Below, in pieces: positions 1-8,412 of a DNA stretch of 64,000 bases. Below the pieces are notes generated by a model. The model saw nothing but the letters and a program-made list of their open reading frames with translations, had not been told where the DNA came from and did not search any database. Made by a program: the position numbers and the translations under genes. Positions within the stretch are counted from its first letter, which is position 1, and each line of letters starts with the position of its first letter. The stretch comes from JAZKHT01 sp040385245 (GTDB lineage: Bacteria > Pseudomonadota > Alphaproteobacteria > Rhodobacterales > Rhodobacteraceae), in contig JAZKHT010000009.1 of assembly GCA_040385245.1 (NCBI GenBank), positions 1-64,000 of the forward strand, in the 5' to 3' direction.

Positions 1-29
1 CCTTGCGGAGCCTGAATCATGCCGCAAGG
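1..29. repeat. Short perfect inverted repeat at the window edge
   Basis: CCTTGCGG at 1-8 pairs perfectly with CCGCAAGG at 22-29 around a 13-nt loop. It could be a terminator or the end of an upstream feature outside the window. No T-run follows on the plus strand, so I do not call it an intrinsic terminator. The stretch from 30 to 235 holds an A-tract at 64-70 and no gene that I can support. Confidence 0.3.
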
Positions 30-235
30 GCAAGTTCAATGGGTCCTGACCCTAGATAGTCAAAAAAACGTTCATACACACCTGATACCAACTTCACACC
101 TTCAACATGAACGGAAATCAGCATGAAAAACTGAACGACATGCCTTGGTCAACCCCCCCTTGCGCCAGATCAAAGCGCGCCTCCCCTTCGCCATGCCATC
201 CTCCCACCCAGACGCGCGCTTTGGTTGGAGGCACT

Positions 236-412
236 ATGACCCGGCTGTTCATGATCCTGTTTTCAGTGATCTCGACCTCGATGATGGGGGCGGCCATCGT
301 GGCGGCCCTGACCACGGGGTATGACACTTTGACCCCCATTCTGGTTGCCGCCGGGATCGGCTTTGTGGCGGCCATTCCGGTGACGTGGATGGTGGCCAAG
401 CAACTGGCCTGA
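236..412 (+). CDS. Small two-helix membrane protein of the Rhodobacteraceae 'CTP synthetase-like' type
   Basis: This 58-residue protein has two hydrophobic segments (about residues 4-25 and 33-52) joined by a short polar loop, and ends in Val-Ala-Lys. Short proteins of this composition are common in Rhodobacteraceae and are often mis-annotated as CTP synthetase, with which they share no domain. The start at 236 is chosen because a TTGGAGG ribosome-binding sequence lies just upstream. The same frame is open further upstream, but that part is not protein-like. Its function is unknown; it is probably an inner-membrane protein. It stands alone, with 329 bases before the next gene. Confidence 0.6.
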   Translation: MTRLFMILFSVISTSMMGAAIVAALTTGYDTLTPILVAAGIGFVAAIPVTWMVAKQLA

Positions 413-741
413 CGGCAGCGCCAGGCCACAGACGCAGGGCGCTGTGGCGGGGCAACCCGTGCGTCAGGAGGTACCCTGCCCTGCCGATGCCCGCACCCCC
501 ATCGCGGCAGCGCTTGACATATCGGGCGAAACAGACCATCTGACCATCAGTTCGATGCCCGCTGCCGCGTGAGCAGCCCCCGTTGGGGACAGGCCGGACC
601 AGAGGTTCCCACCTTCACGCAGGGGTTCCGCGTCGCACACGGCCTGCCGCAAAAGCGGGGGTGAGGGTGCGCCGCCCGTACCTGCCATGCCGCGTGATGC
701 GGCACCCAAGGGCCGCCATGATGGGGGCCGGAAAGACATTA
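413..741. other. Gene-poor interval upstream of the RNA helicase
   Basis: These 329 bases hold no gene that I can support. The helicase frame stays open back to 583, but the extra residues are Arg/Pro-rich and unlike the conserved helicase N terminus, so I treat the stretch as intergenic and 5' untranslated region. RNA-helicase genes often have long leaders, which fits but is not proof. Confidence 0.35.
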
Positions 742-2079
742 ATGACGACGTTTCTTGACCTGGGGCTTTCCCCCAAGCTGCTGAAAGCCCTTGAGAAAAC
801 CAAATACACCATGCCCACACCGATTCAGGTGCAGGCCATCCCGCACATCATGCGCGGCGCTGATCTGATGGGTCTGGCACAGACCGGCACCGGCAAGACA
901 GCGGCCTTTGGCCTGCCCTTGCTGCACCGTCTGCTGGACATCGGCCATCCGCCCGCACCGCGCACGGTGCGCGCGCTGATCCTTGCGCCGACGCGCGAAC
1001 TGGTCAGCCAGATCACCGAAAACCTTGAGGTGTTCACCAAGGGCACCGCCGTCAAGATCGCGATGGTCGTGGGCGGCGCATCGATCAACAAACAGACCGA
1101 CCGTCTGGCGCGCGGCGCCGATGTTCTGGTCGCCACCCCCGGCCGCCTGATCGACCTGTTGGAGCGCGGTGCCGTCAGCCTGCAGGCAACCGGCTATCTG
1201 GTGCTGGACGAGGCCGACCACATGCTGGACATGGGCTTTATCCATGCGCTGCGGAAGATCGCCAAGCACATCCCGCTGAAGCGTCAGACGCTGCTGTTCT
1301 CGGCCACCATGCCGAAGGACATCGAAGAACTGGCGGGCACCTATCTGCGCGACCCGATCAAGGTGCAGGTCGCCCCGCCGGGCAAGCCGGTTGAGCGCAT
1401 CGTGCAGGGCGTCTATTTCATCCCCAACGGCGACAAGGCCCGCCTGCTGGAGGATTACCTGAAAAAGCACCCGACCGAACAGGCGCTGGTGTTCGGGCGC
1501 ACCAAGCACGGGTCGGAAAAGCTGATGAAGCTGCTGGTGACCTGGGGCTTCAAGGCCGGATCAATCCACGGCAACAAAAGCCAGAACCAGCGCGACCGCA
1601 CCCTGACCGAATTCCGCGATGGCGAACTGGACGTGCTGGTGGCGACGGATGTCGCGGCGCGCGGGATCGACATTCCGGGCGTGCGGCATGTTTATAACTT
1701 CGATCTGCCGAACGTGCCGGAAAACTATGTCCACCGCATCGGCCGCACCGCGCGCGCCGGGGCCGAAGGCACCGCCGTCGCGTTCTGCGCGCCCGCGGAA
1801 ATGGCCGAGCTGATGGCGATCGAAAAGATGCTGAAGACCCGCATCCCGGTCATCGGTGGCGCGCCGTGGTCTGCCGATATCGTGGCAGCCGCCCCCAAAC
1901 CGCAGGGCCGTGGTCAGCGCCCTGGCCAGCGCAGCCCGCAGGGTGCCAAGCCCGCCGTGGCAGGCCGCCCCGGTGCGAAACCGCAGGGTGCCAAACCCGC
2001 CAAACCGATGGGGGGTGCCAACGCCCCCCGCCGCGCCGAAGGTGGCAAGCCGCGTCAGCAGAACCGCCGCCCCGCGTAA
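742..2079 (+). CDS. DEAD-box ATP-dependent RNA helicase (RhlE/DeaD type)
   Basis: This 445-residue protein should unwind RNA duplexes using ATP, in ribosome assembly or RNA decay. All core motifs are visible: the Q motif PTPIQ (25-29), Walker A AQTGTGKT (46-53), PTRELVSQ, TPGR, DEAD (156-159), SAT (187-189), and the helicase-C motifs ARGIDIPG and HRIGRTAR (331-338). After about residue 375 it becomes a basic, low-complexity tail rich in Gly, Pro, Lys and Arg with repeated QGAKP units, a common RNA-binding extension. The ATG at 742 is preferred because GGAAAG lies six bases upstream and the encoded MTTFLDLGL matches the usual helicase N terminus. The exact subfamily (RhlE, CshA or DeaD) cannot be fixed by eye. 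Confidence 0.93.
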   Translation: MTTFLDLGLSPKLLKALEKTKYTMPTPIQVQAIPHIMRGADLMGLAQTGTGKTAAFGLPLLHRLLDIGHPPAPRTVRALILAPTRELVSQITENLEVFTKGTAVKIAMVVGGASINKQTDRLARGADVLVATPGRLIDLLERGAVSLQATGYLVLDEADHMLDMGFIHALRKIAKHIPLKRQTLLFSATMPKDIEELAGTYLRDPIKVQVAPPGKPVERIVQGVYFIPNGDKARLLEDYLKKHPTEQALVFGRTKHGSEKLMKLLVTWGFKAGSIHGNKSQNQRDRTLTEFRDGELDVLVATDVAARGIDIPGVRHVYNFDLPNVPENYVHRIGRTARAGAEGTAVAFCAPAEMAELMAIEKMLKTRIPVIGGAPWSADIVAAAPKPQGRGQRPGQRSPQGAKPAVAGRPGAKPQGAKPAKPMGGANAPRRAEGGKPRQQNRRPA

Positions 2080-2086
2080 CCATCTT

Positions 2087-2121
2087 GCCCCCGCCCCGGC
2101 CAATCGGCTAAGGGCGGGGGC
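2087..2121 (+). promoter_or_regulatory. Perfect 10-bp GC hairpin covering the tdk ribosome-binding site
   Basis: GCCCCCGCCC (2087-2096) and GGGCGGGGGC (2112-2121) form a perfect stem with a 15-nt loop. The 3' arm contains the only purine-rich sequence upstream of the thymidine kinase start at 2122. No T-run follows. It may end helicase transcription, or mask the tdk Shine-Dalgarno sequence. Confidence 0.5.
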
Positions 2122-2700
2122 ATGGCCAAGCTGTATTTCCACTATTCGACCATGAACGCCGGCAAGTCGACCTTGCTGCTGCAAGCCGCGCACAACTATC
2201 GCGAAGGCGGTATGGCGACCTATCTGGTCACCGCGCAATTTGACAACCGCGCGGGCGACGGCCGCATCGCCAGCCGCATCGGCATAGGCGAGGCCGCCGA
2301 TACCTTTGCCCCGGATGACGACATGTTCGCCAAGCTGGCCGCGCGCTTTGCCGTTGGCCCCGTGGCCTGCGTGTTCATAGACGAGGCGCAGTTCCTGTCC
2401 AAAGATCAGGTCTGGCAACTGGCCCGCGCTGTCGATGATCTGGGCGTGCCGGTGATGTGCTATGGCCTGCGCGTCGATTTTCAGGGCAACCTGTTCCCCG
2501 GTTCCGCCGCGCTGCTGGCTTGGGCGGACGAGATGCGCGAAGTTCGCACCATCTGCCATTGCGGCAAAAAGGCCAGCATGGTGATCCGGCGCGGACCTGA
2601 CGGAAAGGCGCTGCGCGACGGCGAACAGGTCGTCATAGGCGGCAACGAAACCTATGTCAGCCTGTGCCGCAGGCATTGGCGGCAGGCGGTCGGCGACTGA
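2122..2700 (+). CDS. tdk: Thymidine kinase
   Basis: This 192-residue enzyme phosphorylates thymidine to dTMP with ATP in pyrimidine salvage. It shows the type II thymidine kinase layout: a P-loop with Ser-Thr-Met-Asn-Ala-Gly-Lys-Ser (9-16), FIDEAQF with the likely catalytic Glu88, and a C-terminal zinc lasso with the Cys-His-Cys cluster near residues 147-149 and Cys-Arg-Arg-His near the end. Length is normal for the family. The start lies immediately after a strong GC hairpin that contains its ribosome-binding sequence. The salvage operon lies 5 kb downstream rather than adjacent. Confidence 0.95.
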   Translation: MAKLYFHYSTMNAGKSTLLLQAAHNYREGGMATYLVTAQFDNRAGDGRIASRIGIGEAADTFAPDDDMFAKLAARFAVGPVACVFIDEAQFLSKDQVWQLARAVDDLGVPVMCYGLRVDFQGNLFPGSAALLAWADEMREVRTICHCGKKASMVIRRGPDGKALRDGEQVVIGGNETYVSLCRRHWRQAVGD

Positions 2701-2742
2701 CCAAAGCGCGGTCGACTGCCCCGCGTTCTGGCCTTAGGTCAG
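2697..2742. terminator. Compound inverted repeat between convergent tdk and the EamA exporter
   Basis: CTGACC (2697-2702) pairs with GGTCAG (2737-2742), and an inner CGCGG (2707-2711) pairs with CCGCG (2721-2725). The position between two converging genes suggests a bidirectional terminator, although no clear T-run is present. Confidence 0.35.
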
Positions 2743-3656
2743 ACTTCTTGCACCTTGGCGCGCAGGGCGATCATCGCTCCCGCTGCGACGATCAGCACCA
2801 TTCCGGCAATCGCAAGCGGGGCGAGCGTCTTGCCCCACAGCACATAGGTCCAAAAGGCGGACGCAGGCAGGATCACATACTCCAGCACACTGGCACGGCT
2901 GGCGTCGGTGATCTGATAGGCGCGGATCATCATCCCGACCCCCAGCAGCGAGCCTGCGGCCTGAACAAAAGTCCAGAACCAGAAGGCGGACGTCGGCCAG
3001 ACCGGTCCGCGCTGCAAGAACCCATCAGACCCCGCTGGCACCGAAATCAGCCAGACCGACAGCACGGCCATGCCGACAGCCCCGATGACCCCCAGCGCGA
3101 TGAAAAACCCTGCCAGCAGGGTTTCGGCGCTTCCCTGTGGGCACCATTCGCGGGTGGCGATATTGCCCATCGCATACATCGCCCCCGCCAGCACTGGCAG
3201 CAGGGCTGCGAGCGATGCACCCGACATCGCCTCGGGCCCCAGAACCAGGATGACCCCGGCAAATCCCAAAAGCACCGCCACAATCCGCACCGGGCCGATC
3301 GCATGGCCATAGGCAAAGCGAGAGATCAGCAAGACAAAGATCGGGGCGGTGAACAACCCGGCGGCCACCAGCGCCACGTCCAGAAAAGCCAGCGCCCCGA
3401 AATAGATCACCATCGCCAACCCGTGGATGGTGCTGCGCGCGACGACCGCACGCAGGTTGACCGGGCGCACCCGCAACCCCAGCGGCACCGCGACGGCGGC
3501 AAGGATCGCCATCGCCATGACCGTTCGGGTGAAATGGAATTGCCACAGCCCCGCAGCGTCGGCGATGACCTTCACGTAGTTGTCCGTAAAGCCGATCACC
3601 ATAGCGTAAACAAGGATCAGCCCGGCGGCGGCAAGGGTTCTGTCGGGACTGTTCAT
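2739..3656 (-). CDS. EamA/DMT-superfamily membrane transporter
   Basis: This 305-residue protein has about ten hydrophobic helices arranged as two EamA-like halves, the usual drug/metabolite transporter design. These proteins are inner-membrane exporters of amino acids, nucleosides or other metabolites; the substrate cannot be read from the sequence. The N terminus begins with a short cytosolic stretch before the first helix, and the C terminus is a short charged tail. It converges with tdk and is divergent from the acyl-CoA ligase at 3760, with about 100 bases between the two starts. Confidence 0.85.
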   Translation of the reverse strand: MNSPDRTLAAAGLILVYAMVIGFTDNYVKVIADAAGLWQFHFTRTVMAMAILAAVAVPLGLRVRPVNLRAVVARSTIHGLAMVIYFGALAFLDVALVAAGLFTAPIFVLLISRFAYGHAIGPVRIVAVLLGFAGVILVLGPEAMSGASLAALLPVLAGAMYAMGNIATREWCPQGSAETLLAGFFIALGVIGAVGMAVLSVWLISVPAGSDGFLQRGPVWPTSAFWFWTFVQAAGSLLGVGMMIRAYQITDASRASVLEYVILPASAFWTYVLWGKTLAPLAIAGMVLIVAAGAMIALRAKVQEV

Positions 3657-3759
3657 GCCATTGCCTTATTCGGGGACTGTTCCTTGGCAAGAACCCTGCT
3701 AGCCTTGGTTTTGCGCGTCGGAAAACGACATGCGCGGCTGAATTCGGGGGGAGACGTCG

Positions 3760-5394
3760 ATGGGGTGGTTGGCTGACGAGACGGGTCTGGAAAAATGCGC
3801 GGCAAACTTTGTCGCCCTGACACCGTTGTCGTTTTTGAAACGGGCGGCGGATGTTCATGCCGACCGCACGGCGGTGGTGTGGAAATCGACCCGGACCAGC
3901 TATGCCGATTATGCCGCGCGGGTGTCACGGCTTGCCTCCGGCCTGATGGGACTTCGCGTTGCGCCGGGCGATGTGGTGGCCACCCTTTTGCCCAACATTC
4001 CGGCACAGGCCGAGGCGCATTTCGGAGTGCCCGCCTGCGGGGCCGTGCTGAATACCATCAATACGCGGCTGGATGTCGATACGGTCGCCTATATCCTTGG
4101 CCACGCGGGCGCAAAGGTGGTGCTGTGCGACACAGCATTCCTGCCGCTGGCCGAGGCGGCGCTGGCCCTTTTGGATGGCCCCGCCCCACAGGTGGTTGAG
4201 GTGGTCGATCACGGCTTTGCCCCCACGGGCCGCTACCTGACCTATGACGCGCTGCTGGATCAGGGCGACCCGCAGGCCGATTGGGTGATGCCGCAGGACG
4301 AATGGGAAAGCATCGCCATCAACTACACGTCCGGCACGACGGGGCGGCCGAAGGGCGTGGTCTATCACCATCGCGGGGCCTACCTGTCGGCAACGGCAAA
4401 TATCCTGTCCTGGCGGATGGCGGGGTATCCGGTCTATCTGACCATCGTGCCGATGTTTCATTGCAACGCCTGGACCCACCCTTGGATGGTGCCGATCCTT
4501 GGCGGCACGCTGGTCTGCTGCCGTGATGTGACGGCTAAGGCGATTTATGACGCGATTGCCGACGAAGGCGTCACGCATTTCGGCGGTGCGCCCATCGTGC
4601 TGAACACCATGATCAACGCCAAGCCCGAGGATCGCCGCGCCTTTTCCCACACGGTCGAGGTGTTTACCGCAGGCGCGCCCCCGGCGGCCGCAACACTGGC
4701 CGCGTTCGAACCGCTGGGGTTCAACGTGACGCAGGTCTACGGGCTGACCGAAACCTATGGTCCCGCCACCGAATGCACCTGGAAACCCGATTGGGACAGC
4801 ACCACCGGCGATGAGCGTGCCAGCCTGAAGGCCCGCACCGGCGTGGCGATGCCAATGCTGGAAGGGGCCGCCGTCCATGACGCCAACGGTGCCCCGGTGC
4901 CGCGCGACGCGGCCCATCTGGGCGAGATTGCGATGCGCGGCAACATGGTGATGAAGGGGTATTACAAGAACCCCGACGCCACGCGCGACGCCTTCAAGGG
5001 CGGGTGGTTCCGCACCGGCGACATCGCGTTCCAGCATCCCGACGGCTATATCAAGATCACCGACCGCGCCAAGGACATCATCATTTCGGGCGGCGAGAAC
5101 GTCAGTTCGGTCGAGGTCGAGGGCGTGTTGATGCACCATCCTGCCGTGCTGCTGTGTGCCGTGGTCGCCAAACCCGATGACAAATGGGGCGAGGTGCCGT
5201 GCGCCTTTGTCGAGGTGAAGCCAGGTGCCACGGTGACCGAGTCCGAACTGATCGCCCATTGCCGCGCCCGTCTGGCCGGGTTCAAGACGCCCAAGCACAT
5301 CCTCTTTGCCGAACTGCCCAAAACCTCGACCGGGAAGATCCAAAAGTTCGAACTGCGTGCCGTGGCGAAACTGATGGGCGGTGCGGTCGCCTGA
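3760..5394 (+). CDS. AMP-forming acyl-CoA ligase, DmdB/medium-chain type
   Basis: This 544-residue enzyme should activate a carboxylic acid to its CoA thioester through an acyl-adenylate. It has the P-loop TSGTTGRPKG (190-199), the adenylate motif with YGLTETYGP, the hinge TGDIA followed by a DRAKDIIISGGENVSS core, and the C-terminal catalytic lysine (about Lys526) in TSTGKI. Overall length and the PMFHCNAWTHPW and TECTWKPDWD segments resemble the methylmercaptopropionyl-CoA ligase (DmdB) and medium-chain ligase clade of marine Rhodobacteraceae. I cannot separate DmdB from a general medium-chain fatty acid ligase, and no other dmd genes are in this window. A GGGGGGAGA sequence precedes the start. 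Confidence 0.85.
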   Translation: MGWLADETGLEKCAANFVALTPLSFLKRAADVHADRTAVVWKSTRTSYADYAARVSRLASGLMGLRVAPGDVVATLLPNIPAQAEAHFGVPACGAVLNTINTRLDVDTVAYILGHAGAKVVLCDTAFLPLAEAALALLDGPAPQVVEVVDHGFAPTGRYLTYDALLDQGDPQADWVMPQDEWESIAINYTSGTTGRPKGVVYHHRGAYLSATANILSWRMAGYPVYLTIVPMFHCNAWTHPWMVPILGGTLVCCRDVTAKAIYDAIADEGVTHFGGAPIVLNTMINAKPEDRRAFSHTVEVFTAGAPPAAATLAAFEPLGFNVTQVYGLTETYGPATECTWKPDWDSTTGDERASLKARTGVAMPMLEGAAVHDANGAPVPRDAAHLGEIAMRGNMVMKGYYKNPDATRDAFKGGWFRTGDIAFQHPDGYIKITDRAKDIIISGGENVSSVEVEGVLMHHPAVLLCAVVAKPDDKWGEVPCAFVEVKPGATVTESELIAHCRARLAGFKTPKHILFAELPKTSTGKIQKFELRAVAKLMGGAVA

Positions 5395-5474
5395 TTGTAG
5401 CGGCCGGACGGCTGCGCTATCGTTCCGGCAAACGTGGCCCGCATAAGGGCGAACAGGCAGGACCAATTTCGCGC

Positions 5475-6491
5475 ATGACGGCGCTGACGAAATACCAGCG
5501 GCTGGAAAGTCCGGGCCTTTGGCGCAACGCGCCCGAGGCACAGCGCCGCGAGGTGATCGTAGGCTTCCGCGAGGCCACGCTTGTGCTGTCGGACCCCAAG
5601 ACCGAAACCGCGCTGACACATTGGTCGCTGCCGGCGGTGGAACGCCTGAACGCGGGCGAAATTCCTGCAGTGTTCGCGCCCGGCGCGGATGCGGACGAAA
5701 CGCTTGAAATTGACGATGCGATGATGATCGCGGCGCTGGAAACGGTGCGCGGTGCGTTGGCCCACCGCACGCCGCGACCGGGGCGATTGCGCGGCACCCT
5801 TGTGGGCGGGCTGACGCTTGCGATCCTTGTGGCCGGGGTTGTGTGGTTGCCCGATGCCCTGGTGCGGCACACGGCGTCGGTCCTGCCGTCAGCGACACGG
5901 GCAGCAATCGGTGCGGCGGCGCTGCGCGATGTCGAACGTCTGACGGGTGCGCCCTGCAGCACCACGCTTGGCATCCGCGCGCTGGGGATGCTGTCCGAAC
6001 GGCTGTTCGAGTCGGCGGCACCCACGATCCATGTGATGCGCGACGGGATGACCGGGGCTGCGGGCCTGCCGGGGCGAATTTTGCTGATCAGTCGCCCCCT
6101 GGTCGAAGCGCCGGACGAACCCGAGGCCGTGGCGGGCTATCTTTTGACTGAGGCGGCGCGGCTGGACACTGAAGACCCGATCCTGCCCATCCTGCGCCAT
6201 GCCGGGCTGACGGCAACGGTCCGCCTTTTGACATCGGGGGAACTGCCGACCGGCGCGCTGGATGGATATGGCGAGGCGGTGGTGCGCGCGCCCCTGACCC
6301 GCCTGCCGGACGAGGCGATGCTGGCGCGCTTTGCCGCCGTACAGGCGTCGTCCGCCCCCTACGGCTATGCGCTGGATGCAAGCGGCGAATCCACCTTGGG
6401 ACTGATCGAGGCTGACCCCCATCGCACAGGCAGCCCGCGCCCCCTGCTGTCAGCGCAAGACTGGGCCAATTTGCGCGCCATCTGTCAGTAA
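5475..6491 (+). CDS. Unknown membrane protein, possibly a degenerate M48-peptidase relative
   Basis: This 338-residue protein has a cytosolic N-terminal part, one transmembrane segment at about 108-125, and a C-terminal domain. That domain contains a helix (DEPEAVAGYLLTEAARLD) placed where an M48 metallopeptidase would carry its HExxH zinc motif, but the histidines are absent. I do not recognise a characterised family. If it is an M48 relative it is catalytically dead, for example a scaffold. It follows the acyl-CoA ligase by 80 bases in the same direction and ends at a clear hairpin terminator. The ATG at 5475 is the first start outside the ligase gene. Confidence 0.6.
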   Translation: MTALTKYQRLESPGLWRNAPEAQRREVIVGFREATLVLSDPKTETALTHWSLPAVERLNAGEIPAVFAPGADADETLEIDDAMMIAALETVRGALAHRTPRPGRLRGTLVGGLTLAILVAGVVWLPDALVRHTASVLPSATRAAIGAAALRDVERLTGAPCSTTLGIRALGMLSERLFESAAPTIHVMRDGMTGAAGLPGRILLISRPLVEAPDEPEAVAGYLLTEAARLDTEDPILPILRHAGLTATVRLLTSGELPTGALDGYGEAVVRAPLTRLPDEAMLARFAAVQASSAPYGYALDASGESTLGLIEADPHRTGSPRPLLSAQDWANLRAICQ

Positions 6492-6494
6492 AAA

Positions 6495-6517
6495 GGCCCC
6501 CCGTTGACCGGGGGGCC
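6495..6517. terminator. Bidirectional intrinsic terminator
   Basis: GGCCCCCCG (6495-6503) pairs with CGGGGGGCC (6509-6517) around a five-base loop. Read on the minus strand the stem is followed by TTTTT, so it is a good terminator for the SPOR-protein transcript. On the plus strand it ends the unknown-membrane-protein gene with a weaker T-rich tail. Confidence 0.85.
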
Positions 6518-6543
6518 GTCGTCTTCTGCCCGAAGAGTCTGCA

Positions 6544-7695
6544 CTACCGTACGAACGCGTCACCAAACCCTGCGTGGCGCACGGCGGACAGGGCCGCCTG
6601 CGCCTCTGTGGCGGAACCGAATGGTCCTGCCAGCACCACCTGCAATGCCTTGCCCTTGCGCGAAATGTTCTGCCGCGCGACCGGCAGACCCAGCGCTGAC
6701 AAGCGTGCCGCCGCACCATCGGCATTTGCGGTCACGCCAAAGCTGCCGATCTGAACGTAGGAGCGGCCAGCACCTTGTGGCGTGGGCGCGCCCTTGGTCG
6801 ACATCACGACGGTCGGTTGTTCTACCGCCACGCGGCGCACCTCTTGCGTGGGGACCTTGCGTGTCCAGACCCGGTCCTGATCCGCATCGCCTTGCGCCGT
6901 GCCGACGCCGCGCAGCGGGTTCAGGCGGTCATCGCGGAACGCGGCTTTGTACCCTGCGGGCAGTTTCGTCCGCGTTTCAGCCACGCGGACCGTCTGCCCC
7001 GATCCGGCGGCGGGCTGGCCAAGCGGGGCATTCGCATCCGCAAACGCCGCACCGACACCCGATCCCGCCGGGAATACCGGCGCGCGCAATCCGTCCAGCG
7101 TGCCATCGCCACGGGTGCAGACCAGAACCGTCTTGCCATTGGTCAGGCGCAACCGTTGGGCCACCGGGGCATCGGCATAGCAGCCGATCCGATCACCCGT
7201 CACCCGTGCAGGTTGCGGGGCGATCTGGGGGGCTGCGGCCACGACGACCGGCACAGCAGGCACCGGCATGACCGGGCGCTGCGGTGTCTGAACCATGCTG
7301 CGCACCGGGGCGGGCACGTAGGTTTCCGGCGCAATGGTCTGCACTGATGCCGAAGCCCGGATCTTTGGCGGAGTGGTGGTGCTGGCCACCGTATCCATCG
7401 GCTTTCCGACGTTGCGTGGCGGTGCGGCGACAGCAACCCGCGCCTTTGCCCCCAGCGACGGCGGGTAGCCACACATCACCTTGCGGTTGCGGTCGACCCG
7501 CGGCACCCAGGTAATCGTTCCCCCAAAACCGGCGCGCAGAAAGACGCATCCCCGGCTGTCGGTATAGGTCTGCTGGTTGAAACTGGCGGGGGGCATTTCG
7601 CTTGGCCCCCCAACGTCTGAAACGGTTTGCGACTGCGCCGCATTGAAACAAAAAGCGGCTGCCACAATGGCTGCCGACAACACCTTGTACACCAT
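6544..7695 (-). CDS. Secreted or periplasmic SPOR-domain protein
   Basis: This 383-residue protein begins with a signal peptide (MVYKVLSAAIVAAAFCFNAAQS), continues through a Pro/Val/Ala-rich linker of about 250 residues, and ends in a SPOR domain from about residue 300 (YVQIGSFGV to the C terminus). SPOR domains bind denuded glycan strands of peptidoglycan at division sites. Early cysteines may form a small N-terminal disulfide fold. The ATG at 7695 is chosen over the one at 7725 because it directly precedes the signal peptide and has a GGGGG sequence upstream. It lies downstream of upp on the same strand, about 66 bases away. Confidence 0.8.
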   Translation of the reverse strand: MVYKVLSAAIVAAAFCFNAAQSQTVSDVGGPSEMPPASFNQQTYTDSRGCVFLRAGFGGTITWVPRVDRNRKVMCGYPPSLGAKARVAVAAPPRNVGKPMDTVASTTTPPKIRASASVQTIAPETYVPAPVRSMVQTPQRPVMPVPAVPVVVAAAPQIAPQPARVTGDRIGCYADAPVAQRLRLTNGKTVLVCTRGDGTLDGLRAPVFPAGSGVGAAFADANAPLGQPAAGSGQTVRVAETRTKLPAGYKAAFRDDRLNPLRGVGTAQGDADQDRVWTRKVPTQEVRRVAVEQPTVVMSTKGAPTPQGAGRSYVQIGSFGVTANADGAAARLSALGLPVARQNISRKGKALQVVLAGPFGSATEAQAALSAVRHAGFGDAFVR

Positions 7696-7761
7696 GACTA
7701 CCCCCAAGTAGCGTCTTGTTAACATGCGGGAGTCATGGGCCGTAGTAAAGGGGCGGTTAGC

Positions 7762-8394
7762 CTATTTTGTGCCAAACATGCGGTCACCCGCATCCCCTAG
7801 TCCCGGAACGATATAACCGTGATCATTCAAATGGCTATCGACCGAAGCTGTCACGATTGGCACATCGGGGTGCGCCTCTTTCATCCGCGCGACCCCTTCG
7901 GGGGCGGCAAGCAGGCACAAGAATCGGATGTTGCGCGCGCCCTGCGCCTTGAGCAGATCAATCGCGGCGACCGATGAATTGCCGGTGGCCAGCATCGGAT
8001 CAACGACGATGCAGATCCGATCCTCCAGTTGGTCCGGCAACTTGCAGTAGTATTGCACCGGTTGCAGCGTTGCCGGGTCGCGGTACAGACCGACGAACCC
8101 GACCCGTGCCGCCGGGATCAGCTCAAGGATGCCATCCAGCAAACCATTGCCCGCGCGCAGGATCGAAATCAGCGCCAGTTTCTTGCCGTCCAGCGTCGGG
8201 GCGTCCATCTCGCACAGCGGGGTTTCGACATTGATCGTGGTCATGTCCAGATCGCGCGTCACTTCATAGGCCAGCAGCAGGCTGATCTCGCGCAGCAGAC
8301 GGCGAAAGCCTGCGGTGGAGGTGTTCTTGTTGCGCATGATGGTCAGCTTGTGCTGAACCAGCGGGTGGGTGACGATGGTCAGATGATCAAGCAT
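7762..8394 (-). CDS. upp: Uracil phosphoribosyltransferase
   Basis: This 210-residue enzyme makes UMP from uracil and PRPP in the cytosol. The PRPP-binding loop (VVDPMLATGNSS) and the uracil-site tail (IVPGLGDAGDRMFGTK) are intact, and the length is typical. It is the last gene of the cdd-deoA-deoB-add-upp salvage operon, 18 bases after add. The operon therefore takes cytidine and deoxynucleosides to uracil and recycles the base to UMP. Confidence 0.97.
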   Translation of the reverse strand: MLDHLTIVTHPLVQHKLTIMRNKNTSTAGFRRLLREISLLLAYEVTRDLDMTTINVETPLCEMDAPTLDGKKLALISILRAGNGLLDGILELIPAARVGFVGLYRDPATLQPVQYYCKLPDQLEDRICIVVDPMLATGNSSVAAIDLLKAQGARNIRFLCLLAAPEGVARMKEAHPDVPIVTASVDSHLNDHGYIVPGLGDAGDRMFGTK

Positions 8395-8412
8395 GGCGGG
8401 GCTCCGGCAGGT

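Noticed and set aside
3925..6021. A 698-codon minus-strand frame opposite the acyl-CoA ligase and the unknown membrane protein
   Set aside because: Antisense image; low-complexity Arg/Gly/His composition.
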